Of a stretch of DNA of 6,339 bases, positions 1-5,266 are shown in pieces. Position 1 is the stretch's first letter. Each line of letters starts with the position of its first letter. The position numbers and the translations under genes are program-made. This DNA comes from Anaerolineae bacterium (GTDB taxonomy: Bacteria; Chloroflexota; Anaerolineae; 4572-78; J111): positions 1 through 6,339 of the forward strand of contig JAGRBY010000426.1 in NCBI GenBank assembly GCA_020433835.1, in the 5' to 3' direction. The notes under the pieces are model-generated. The model did no database searches, was not told the origin of the DNA, and was given only the letters and a program-made list of their open reading frames with translations.

Positions 1-2
1 TT

Positions 3-443
3 TACGAATACCGCCGGGGAGATTTTTTGGTTAGCACCGATCCCGAATTGTTGGATCTCGATGCCATCCACAGCTTTTTGTTTCAGTCCTATTGGGCCCG
101 TGGTCTACCGCATGATCTCGTCGCCAAATCTATCGAGAATACGCTCAATTTTGGTGTGTTCGATAAGGCCGAGCAAATTGGCTACGCTAACGTTGTCACC
201 GATTACACTCATTTTGCTTATGTCCAAAATGTGTTTATATTGGATGCCTACCAGGGCAACGGTCTTGGACGCTGGCTGATGGAATGCATTGTCACCACAT
301 TACAAGCACACGGTATTCGCCGCATTATTCTGGTAACCCGCGATGCCCAGAAGTTTTATCACAAATGCGGCTTCGATACGCTTAGCAATAAGGATGGCTG
401 GTTGGAAATTCTTGTCGAAAGCCCGTGGTCTGTGGTAGAGTAA
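3..443 (+). CDS. GNAT family N-acetyltransferase, 5' end cut by window edge
   Basis: This is a GNAT-fold acetyltransferase, which would move an acetyl group from acetyl-CoA to an amine; the substrate is unknown. The frame is open to the left edge, and 146 residues are visible. The first visible residues, YEYRRGDFLVSTDPELLDLD, already match the usual N-terminus of a small GNAT subfamily (a short start, then RRGD-(F/Y)-L-(V/I)-STDP). The true start therefore lies a few codons outside the window, and the TTG at 27 is internal. The acetyl-CoA loop (motif A, Q-x-x-G-x-G) is seen as YQGNGLGRWLMEC, preceded by the beta-4 strand VQNVFIL. The late motif LVTRDAQKFYHKCGF is the usual beta-5/alpha-4 region with the catalytic-type Tyr. 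The stop is TAA at 441-443. The next gene begins 83 bases later. Family is secure from motifs; no specific function can be given. Confidence 0.88.
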   Translation, partial: YEYRRGDFLVSTDPELLDLDAIHSFLFQSYWARGLPHDLVAKSIENTLNFGVFDKAEQIGYANVVTDYTHFAYVQNVFILDAYQGNGLGRWLMECIVTTLQAHGIRRIILVTRDAQKFYHKCGFDTLSNKDGWLEILVESPWSVVE

Positions 444-514
444 TTTTCGCAACAAGAGAGAAGAAGATTGACAACAACCAAATATCAATCAAACCATCCA
501 TTTATTCATTTCAT

Positions 515-519
515 AAGGA
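515..519 (+). promoter_or_regulatory. Ribosome binding site that fixes the start at 527
   Basis: AAGGA lies 7 bases before the ATG at 527. It supports this start over the in-frame ATG at 425. The latter would overlap the GNAT gene and add 34 residues of basic, low-complexity sequence that does not resemble the family N-terminus. Confidence 0.7.
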
Positions 520-526
520 TAGATTC

Positions 527-1426
527 ATGTCAATCAACTTTGCCATAAATTACTCAAAAGAACTTGCTGAACTTGTTCGCACCGGCCAAGTCCATATTGA
601 TATATTTAAATGTCCGGCCTGGCCGGAATTGGTCGCCGAGGCCCAGGATATTTGCCCGGTATACGTTCATTTTCCCCTTATTGCGGGCGGCGGTCGCGGC
701 ATACCGATAAGTTCTGAAACCAAAGAGCCGGTCACTTGGGCGATGATCGAAGCCTTGCTGGCCCAAACCGATACTCGCTTTATCAACCTTCACCTCAGCC
801 AAAAAAGCCGCGAGAGACCCGACATCCCGGTTGATACCACCGATCCGGCCCATATCGCAATGCTAACCGAATGTATGATCACCGATGTTCAGGCCGTAGT
901 CGATCGTTTTGGTCGTGAGCACGTTATCGTAGAAAATGTGCCTGGCCGCAAGGATGGTACCTTACGGCCTTTTATTTTGCCGGATGTTATCCGCCACGTT
1001 GTAGAAGCCACCGGCTGCGGCTTTCTGTTCGATGTCTCCCACGCGCGCATTTCCGCCGAACTGATCGGCATGGATATTGGCGAGTACATCAAACGGCTGC
1101 CGGTAGAACATACCCGCGAAATCCACATCACCGGGCTGCAAATTGTCGATGATGCCTGGATAACCGTTCTGCGCAAAGCCGGTTACACCGAGGAAAAAAT
1201 AGAAAACTTTGCCGGCACCAAACTCGATCACCTGCCGCTGATTGATGCAGATTGGGCCTTTTGCGAATGGTTGATGCAGGGGCTTCGCGCCGGAGACTAC
1301 GGTAACCCCTGGTTGGTTACGCTAGAATACGGCGGAGTCGGCAACCGTTGGGACGTGATGACTGACAAAGCCGTACTGCGCGAGCAGGTGCCGCGTTTGT
1401 ATGCATTGGTTAAAAATGATTGTTGA
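527..1426 (+). CDS. DUF692/MNIO-like TIM-barrel protein (putative multinuclear iron-dependent oxidative enzyme)
   Basis: A 299-residue soluble protein with no signal peptide. The layout follows DUF692 (UPF0276, now called MNIO: MbnB, TglH, ChrH), a TIM barrel that binds two or three irons and oxidises peptide side chains, often Cys. Candidate metal ligands occur in family order: His48 (YVHFPL), His89 (NLHLS, where the family has SEHL), Glu136-Asn137 (VENVPG, family ENPS), Asp169 and His172 (GFLFDVSHA, family LLDVNN), His200 (REIHITG, family IHLAG), Asp234/His235 (LDHLPL, family DTH-x-P) and Glu267 (TLEYGG, family E-x-D). It differs from typical members: the Asn pair after Asp169 is Ser-His, and about 30 residues separate His200 from Asp234. 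It sits 26 bases upstream of a second TIM-barrel gene and is probably co-transcribed with it. No precursor peptide or partner protein is visible. A generic xylose-isomerase-like barrel is the main alternative. The family call rests on recalled motifs, not a profile search. Confidence 0.6.
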   Translation: MSINFAINYSKELAELVRTGQVHIDIFKCPAWPELVAEAQDICPVYVHFPLIAGGGRGIPISSETKEPVTWAMIEALLAQTDTRFINLHLSQKSRERPDIPVDTTDPAHIAMLTECMITDVQAVVDRFGREHVIVENVPGRKDGTLRPFILPDVIRHVVEATGCGFLFDVSHARISAELIGMDIGEYIKRLPVEHTREIHITGLQIVDDAWITVLRKAGYTEEKIENFAGTKLDHLPLIDADWAFCEWLMQGLRAGDYGNPWLVTLEYGGVGNRWDVMTDKAVLREQVPRLYALVKNDC

Positions 1427-1452
1427 TAAACTCAAAACCAAGGAGATAAATT

Positions 1453-2217
1453 ATGGCTGCTCCTATAGCCGTCCAGCTTTACACTGTTCGTGAGGCATTA
1501 GCCCAAGACTTTGAGGGCGTTGTTCGAAAAATCGCCGAGATGGGATACCTTGGGGTTGAAACAGCGAGCTTCCCCGGCACCACCCCCAAACAGGCCGCTC
1601 AGCTATTTGATGAATTGGAATTAACCGTATGCAGTGCGCACGCTCCGCTGCCGATTGGCCCCAAACAGAATGAGGTGCTCGACCTGGTCGCCGCACTCAA
1701 TTGCAAACGACTTGTTTGCCCGGCGCTGGACCGCAACTATTACAGCAGCGTCGATAAAATCTACAGGGCTTGTGATCTGCTTAACGAGGCCCACCAGGTG
1801 GTCGTCGACAATGGCCTGAGTCTCGGGGTTCACAACCATTGGTGGGAATACGAGCCGGTCGAGGGGCAATATCCTTATGAAATCATGATGGATCGGCTTG
1901 ACCCGGCCATTTTCATGGAAATCGACACGTACTGGGTGCGTGTAGCCGGATTAGACCCCGTTGAAATCGTCAAAAAATGGGGTCAGCGCGCGCCGCTGCT
2001 GCATATCAAAGATGGCCCGGCTATCCAGGGTTTCGCCCATTTGGCTGTGGGCGAGGGCATTATCGATATCGTCGGCGTTGTCGAAGCCGGACAAAACGTA
2101 ACCGAATGGCTCATCGTTGAGCTTGATGCGTGCGATACCGATATGCTGGAGGCTGTTGAGGATAGTTATGCGTATATGGTAAGCAATGGGTTTGCCGAAG
2201 GGCGTAAAGCTGTTTAA
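1453..2217 (+). CDS. Sugar phosphate isomerase/epimerase-like TIM-barrel protein
   Basis: A 254-residue cytoplasmic protein of the xylose-isomerase-like TIM barrel (AP_endonuc_2) superfamily, which includes IolE, Hyi/OtnI and many sugar isomerases, epimerases and dehydratases. It opens with the typical first strand IAVQLYTVRE (residues 5-14). The barrel motifs follow in order: GYLGVE (31-36), SAHAPL (61-66), GVHNHWWEYEP (125-135, cf. YHNH-x-x-E-F), EIDTYWVRVAG (156-166, metal Asp158 type), LLHIKDG (182-188, His184) and VELD (222-225, the final acidic metal ligand). This is the usual Glu/Asp/His divalent-metal set. The start is preceded by a strong AAGGAGAT at 1440-1447, 5 bases from the ATG. 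The 26-base gap to the MNIO-like gene implies one transcript. The substrate cannot be told from sequence. A polyol or keto-acid sugar isomerase would fit the denD gene downstream, but that is inference. The stop is doubled (TAATAA). Confidence 0.82.
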   Translation: MAAPIAVQLYTVREALAQDFEGVVRKIAEMGYLGVETASFPGTTPKQAAQLFDELELTVCSAHAPLPIGPKQNEVLDLVAALNCKRLVCPALDRNYYSSVDKIYRACDLLNEAHQVVVDNGLSLGVHNHWWEYEPVEGQYPYEIMMDRLDPAIFMEIDTYWVRVAGLDPVEIVKKWGQRAPLLHIKDGPAIQGFAHLAVGEGIIDIVGVVEAGQNVTEWLIVELDACDTDMLEAVEDSYAYMVSNGFAEGRKAV

Positions 2218-2228
2218 TAAAAAATTGA

Positions 2229-2299
2229 GTAATTAGTAAATAGTAATTTGTAATCGAATAGACAGTTCTCATTTACCAATTACAAATTACGAATTACCT
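2229..2299. repeat. Palindromic AT-rich heptad repeat array in intergenic gap
   Basis: Four heptads of the form GTAATTA (2229-2256) are followed, after a 15-base spacer, by four heptads of the reverse-complement form ATTACNA (2272-2299). Both halves keep an exact 7-base period with small changes at positions 5-7. The inner 12 bases pair perfectly: GTAATTTGTAAT at 2243-2254 against ATTACAAATTAC at 2279-2290. Pairing can slide by 7, so a long weak hairpin or cruciform is possible. It has no GC stem or T-run, so it is not a standard terminator. It resembles the short tandemly repeated heptanucleotides known from cyanobacteria and seen between genes in other large bacterial genomes. It separates the TIM-barrel pair from the Nudix gene. 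Confidence 0.8.
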
Positions 2300-2334
2300 A
2301 TCGCTCTTATTAATCCCTAAGAAAGACGATAACC

Positions 2335-2802
2335 ATGGCCAAACTCATCGAAGGCGACCGCATTGCCGCTCAAGCCGAATTGATGGTCGGATCGTCCGGC
2401 CTTTTGTTTGATGACAATCGTCAGAAAATTCTTTTAACCCGGCGTACCGATAACGGGCGCTGGTGTCTACCCGGTGGCCGTTTGGATCCGGGTGAAAGCG
2501 TCGCCGAAGGCTGCATCCGTGAAGTGTGGGAAGAGACGGGGTTGCACGTGGAGATCGTACGTTTAATAGGTATTTACACCACGCCTCATCGTATCATTAC
2601 CTACGCCGATGGTAATCGTTTCCATCTTATATCTTTCAGCTTCGAGGTAAAAGTGGTTGGAGGCATGCTAGGGCTGAGCAATGAAACCACGGAATACGGC
2701 TACTTCACTCCGGCTGAAATCGAAACGATGGACGTGATGGAGCACCATGTAGAGCGTATTGCCGATGCGCTGGTCGATCAGGCGGCAGCGTTTGTTCGTT
2801 AA
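2335..2802 (+). CDS. Nudix hydrolase
   Basis: A 155-residue cytoplasmic pyrophosphohydrolase that cleaves a nucleoside diphosphate linked to another moiety, using Mg2+ or Mn2+. The Nudix box is complete at residues 48-70: Gly48, Glu54, then Arg62-Glu63-Val-Trp-Glu66-Glu67-Thr-Gly69-Leu70, matching G-x5-E-x7-REUXEEXGU. The strands before it (GLLFDDNRQKILLTRR, RWCLPGG) are standard, and the segment GIYTTPHRIITYADGN (79-94) is common in small Nudix proteins related to ADP-ribose or NDP-sugar hydrolases. The length is normal for a single-domain member. The start has only a purine-rich AAGAAAGA (about 2319-2326) as a Shine-Dalgarno. The gene lies just after the heptad repeat and 20 bases before the dehydrogenase gene, so the two are likely co-transcribed. 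The substrate is not predictable; family membership is certain from the intact box. Confidence 0.93.
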   Translation: MAKLIEGDRIAAQAELMVGSSGLLFDDNRQKILLTRRTDNGRWCLPGGRLDPGESVAEGCIREVWEETGLHVEIVRLIGIYTTPHRIITYADGNRFHLISFSFEVKVVGGMLGLSNETTEYGYFTPAEIETMDVMEHHVERIADALVDQAAAFVR

Positions 2803-2822
2803 GTAGGTAAGGGAGAATTACG

Positions 2823-3803
2823 ATGCATATCGTCATCACTGGCGGGGCCGGATTCTTAGGTCGGCAGTTGGCAAACAAGTTGCTGGGCGAAAGCTCGCTT
2901 ATCAACACTGGCGGCGACCACATCAAAATCGAAAAGTTGACCCTCTTCGATGTCACGTCACCTCACGCTGTGCCGAGCGATGACAGGATCGAGATTGTCA
3001 CCGGCGATATCCGCGACCCTCAGGTTATTGCGGATGTGATCAGCGACAGCGTCGATCTCATTTTCCATCTGGCGGCTGTTGTCAGTGGCGAGGCTGAAGA
3101 AAATTTCGAACTGGGGATGCAAGTCAACCTGACTGCAACACAGACTGTGCTGGAGCGATGCCGCCAGCTAGGCTCCCGTCCGCGACTGGTCTTTACCAGT
3201 TCCGTGGCGGTTTTTGGTGGCGATATGCCTGCTGTTCTTCAAGACGGCACAGCCCCGACGCCTCAAAGCTCTTACGGTACGCAAAAAGCCATCGGTGAAC
3301 TGTTGATTAATGACTACAGCCGGCGCGGTTTTGTGGACGGTCGGTCGGTGCGGCTGCCGACCGTTGTGGTTCGACCCGGCCAGCCGAACAAAGCGACCTC
3401 CTCTTTTGCCAGTGGGATTATCCGTGAGCCGCTGCAAGGGCACACCGCCGTCTGTCCGGTTTCGCCGGATATGGAACTATGGATTATGTCCCCCCGTCGG
3501 GCGGTGCAGAATCTGATTCACGCTGCTTCTTTATCGCCGGAACAATGGGGGCGGAGTCGTGTGGCATCACTGCCAGGGCTGACAGTCTCGGTGCGGGAGA
3601 TGGTCGACGGTTTGGAAGCCGTGGCGGGTCGGGATGTTATCAAGCGCATTGTGTGGCAGCGCGATCCGTTTATCGAGCGAATTGTCGGCAGTTGGCCGGC
3701 CCGCTTCGCGACCCAAAAAGCGACAGCCATGGGCTTTGAGGCCGATCAGTCGATTGAGGAGATTATTCGAGCGTTTATTGAAGATGCGTTGGATAAGCGT
3801 TGA
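2823..3803 (+). CDS. denD: D-erythronate dehydrogenase-like NAD-dependent SDR (DenD)
   Basis: A 326-residue extended short-chain dehydrogenase. The Rossmann motif TGGAGFLG (6-13, G-x-x-G-x-x-G) starts the protein. Asp43 at the end of strand 2 (LFD) fits NAD preference. GDIRD (61-65) and FHLAAVVSG (81-89) follow. The catalytic set is Ser126/Ser127 (FTSSVAVFGGD) with Tyr151-x3-Lys155 (SSYGTQKAIGELL). NDYSRRGFVDGRSVRLPTVVVRPG, ASSFASGIIREPL-like, LWIMSPRRAVQNL and ERIVGSWPARF are hallmarks I recognise from DenD, which oxidises D-erythronate at C2 to 2-oxo-erythronate with NAD+ before OtnI, OtnK and OtnC act. The full family length is present. GGGAG at 2811-2815 is a good ribosome site. The kinase and aldolase partners are not in the window. 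The gene ends 12 bases from the convergent PAP2 gene. The dehydrogenase family is certain; the exact substrate is inferred from overall resemblance. Confidence 0.85.
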   Translation: MHIVITGGAGFLGRQLANKLLGESSLINTGGDHIKIEKLTLFDVTSPHAVPSDDRIEIVTGDIRDPQVIADVISDSVDLIFHLAAVVSGEAEENFELGMQVNLTATQTVLERCRQLGSRPRLVFTSSVAVFGGDMPAVLQDGTAPTPQSSYGTQKAIGELLINDYSRRGFVDGRSVRLPTVVVRPGQPNKATSSFASGIIREPLQGHTAVCPVSPDMELWIMSPRRAVQNLIHAASLSPEQWGRSRVASLPGLTVSVREMVDGLEAVAGRDVIKRIVWQRDPFIERIVGSWPARFATQKATAMGFEADQSIEEIIRAFIEDALDKR

Positions 3804-3815
3804 GAGGACTAAATG

Positions 3816-4334
3816 CTAAATCAATAGCAACATTCCGCCGCAGGCCACCAGCGTACCAACGCCAAAGCCGGCCACGATATCGCCTAAATAGTGAACCCCT
3901 ACTGCCACACGCGCCGCAGCCACGCTGAGGGCGACTAAAATCAACACCAAACCCAAAACGGGATAAAAGAAGAAACTGCTGGCCGCCAGCGCCGCCATTC
4001 GGCCAGAGTGGCCGGATGGAAAGCTGTAAGCATCGTACTTGAAGGTTACAAATTCGCCGGGTGGGCGCGGTCGGGTACGGCGGACGGCAAATTTAACGCC
4101 CGTAACCACCAAAATAGCCAGAATGACTAAAGTGGTCACAATAAGATCGGCTCGCTGGAGGTAGGCATCGCCCCATACCAAACTAATCAAATAGATCACA
4201 AATAGAGCGCCAAATACATAGGGACCATCGCCGACGTGCGCCACAAATCGGGCCCACGGCCACCAGCGCGATTGTGGCGAGAGGGTACAGCGGCGGCTAA
4301 TTTTTGTGTCCAAATGTGACAAACGCTTTTTCAT
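3816..4334 (-). CDS. PAP2 superfamily membrane phosphatase
   Basis: A 172-residue integral membrane acid phosphatase of the PAP2 superfamily, which dephosphorylates lipid phosphates (phosphatidic acid, phosphatidylglycerophosphate, polyprenyl pyrophosphate) at the membrane. The three signature blocks are present: Lys81-x6-Arg88-Pro89 (KFAVRRTRP), Pro106-Ser-Gly-His109 (FPSGHSG), and Arg142-x5-His148-x3-Asp152 (ARVAVGVHYLGD). In the third block the Ser usual before Arg is Ala; the catalytic Arg, His and Asp remain, so it should be active. About five hydrophobic segments are seen (roughly 38-54, 63-80, 112-127, 128-146, 153-172) after a basic cytosolic N-terminus of some 35 residues. There is no cleavable signal peptide. 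It lies 16 bases downstream of the nucleotidyltransferase gene and is probably translated from the same transcript. Its own ribosome site is weak, suggesting coupling. The lipid substrate is unknown. Confidence 0.92.
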   Translation of the reverse strand: MKKRLSHLDTKISRRCTLSPQSRWWPWARFVAHVGDGPYVFGALFVIYLISLVWGDAYLQRADLIVTTLVILAILVVTGVKFAVRRTRPRPPGEFVTFKYDAYSFPSGHSGRMAALAASSFFFYPVLGLVLILVALSVAAARVAVGVHYLGDIVAGFGVGTLVACGGMLLLI

Positions 4335-4350
4335 GAAGGTTCTATCGGGG

Positions 4351-5139
4351 TTAGCTGTTCACCTTTTGGGTTTGGCGGGTTTCCAAATGCGCTTTGATAA
4401 TGTCGTAATGTTGGGGCTTGTCTAAATCCATCCCCAACTCAGCATATTGGGTGGCGATAATCCGGCCATCGAGATTGGCTTTGGCCGAAACTTCAATGGC
4501 TACCTGCTGAACCGTAATCCTACGCAGTAAAAATCGAAATATGAAACTCCAGCCAATGAGACGAATTTGCTGAACATAGTTTTTGCGTGCTCCGGTGGCG
4601 GCTTTGGCCAAAGCGATATTCCCCCGCACTGCCGAACTGCTCACCAAAAATATATCGCCCCCGGTGTAACGGCCACCCTTAAAAGGGATATAGGTTCGCT
4701 TCGAGGCCGGAAATCGACTTTCCATGACTTTCTCTTCGACCATCGCATAATAGACTTCGGCCTCGTGAGCACCGCACTCCTCAACAAAGCCGCGTATCGT
4801 TTCCGGCGTAATAAGAGGGATATCCGACGAAATCAGTAAGAAGTTTTTCATCTGAGGCGAAATCGTTTGCAGGTAGTCTAATCCGGCAAAAACATTGTCG
4901 ACAATGTCACCCGTAGCATCGGTGAAATGCAGGTGAGGATAGTCGGGCGCGAGATCGTCTGGCTTGAGGCCCACGATGACAATGTTGTCGACAATCCCAG
5001 AGGCTTGGACAGCTTCGATGATCCAGCCGATCATGGGTTTGCCAACCAAAGGAATGAGGGCTTTCTTATTAATCCCCGTCAGTTGGAAAAGTGGATCGGT
5101 GGGTTTTAGAGTTCCCCCGGCGGTTATGATGGCATCCAT
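4351..5139 (-). CDS. Nucleotidyltransferase family protein (MobA-like NTP transferase)
   Basis: A 262-residue cytoplasmic enzyme of the GT-A-like NTP transferase fold (MobA, IspD, GlmU-N relatives), which would couple a phosphorylated sugar, polyol or cofactor to a nucleotide with release of pyrophosphate. The N-terminal nucleotide loop is AIITAGG (3-9). The loop usually written L-x2-x4-R is diverged, followed by NKKALIPLVGKPMIGWIIEA (24-43) with the activating Lys25/26. LLISSDIPLIT (101-111) gives metal Asp106, and GGDIFLV (160-166) is the acceptor-side strand. A hydrophobic segment (194-204) is followed by a C-terminal MDLDKPQHYDII (237-248), the common end of the family. AGGAGAG (5145-5151 on the plus strand) lies 5 bases before the ATG. 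A good promoter is upstream and the PAP2 gene follows 16 bases on. Such pairing hints at nucleotide-activated head groups for membrane lipids or glycans, but that is inference; it need not be molybdopterin-related. Confidence 0.87.
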   Translation of the reverse strand: MDAIITAGGTLKPTDPLFQLTGINKKALIPLVGKPMIGWIIEAVQASGIVDNIVIVGLKPDDLAPDYPHLHFTDATGDIVDNVFAGLDYLQTISPQMKNFLLISSDIPLITPETIRGFVEECGAHEAEVYYAMVEEKVMESRFPASKRTYIPFKGGRYTGGDIFLVSSSAVRGNIALAKAATGARKNYVQQIRLIGWSFIFRFLLRRITVQQVAIEVSAKANLDGRIIATQYAELGMDLDKPQHYDIIKAHLETRQTQKVNS

Positions 5140-5177
5140 GCACGCTCTCCTAGGCTTAAGAGTAGTTCAATTTTACC

Positions 5178-5206
5178 ATTATAGCCAAGGGGATACAAAC
5201 GGTTAA
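5178..5206 (-). promoter_or_regulatory. Sigma70-type promoter for the nucleotidyltransferase-PAP2 operon
   Basis: Read on the minus strand, a perfect -10 TATAAT (plus 5178-5183) lies 17 bases from a -35 TTAACC (plus 5201-5206; four of six match TTGACA). Transcription would start near 5171, leaving a leader of about 32 bases before the ATG at 5139. The -35 sits in the T-rich tail of the preceding gene's terminator. Confidence 0.7.
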
Positions 5207-5245
5207 AAACCAAAAAGTCCGGCCACACAGTAACAAGGCCGGACT
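5205..5245 (-). terminator. Rho-independent terminator after the FprA-like gene
   Basis: Plus-strand arms AGTCCGGCC (5216-5224) and GGCCGGACT (5237-5245) form a perfect 9-base-pair GC-rich stem with a 12-base loop. On the minus strand the stem is followed by TTTTGGTTTTT (5215 down to 5205). The hairpin begins 21 bases after the reductase stop at 5267. The T-run is on one side only, so it works for the minus strand. Confidence 0.9.
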
Positions 5246-5266
5246 CTGAAAGCGAATATGAGAAAT

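Noticed and set aside
27..29. TTG as the start of the GNAT gene
   Set aside because: The frame is open upstream and the eight preceding residues (YEYRRGDF) match the family N-terminus, so the start is outside the window.
468..473. Perfect TTGACA that could be a -35 box for the gene at 527
   Set aside because: No acceptable -10 hexamer lies 16-18 bases downstream (the region reads CAAACCATCC), so it was not called a promoter.
425..526. N-terminal extension of the MNIO-like gene from the ATG at 425
   Set aside because: It would overlap the GNAT gene, its translation is low-complexity and basic, and the ATG at 527 has a well-placed AAGGA and matches the start of the fold.
962..1231. Open frame of 89 codons antisense to the MNIO-like gene
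   Set aside because: It lies wholly inside a well-supported gene, has no ribosome site or recognisable domain, and looks like a shadow frame.
2229..2299. Heptad array considered as a CRISPR or an intrinsic terminator
   Set aside because: Units are 7 bases with no spacers of CRISPR length, and the stem is AT-only without a T-run.
4892..4907. 16-base perfect palindrome ACATTGTCGACAATGT, with a shorter relative TTGTCGACAA at 4985-4994
   Set aside because: Both lie inside the nucleotidyltransferase coding sequence and encode the repeated residues IVDN, so coding constraint explains them; no regulator site is supported.
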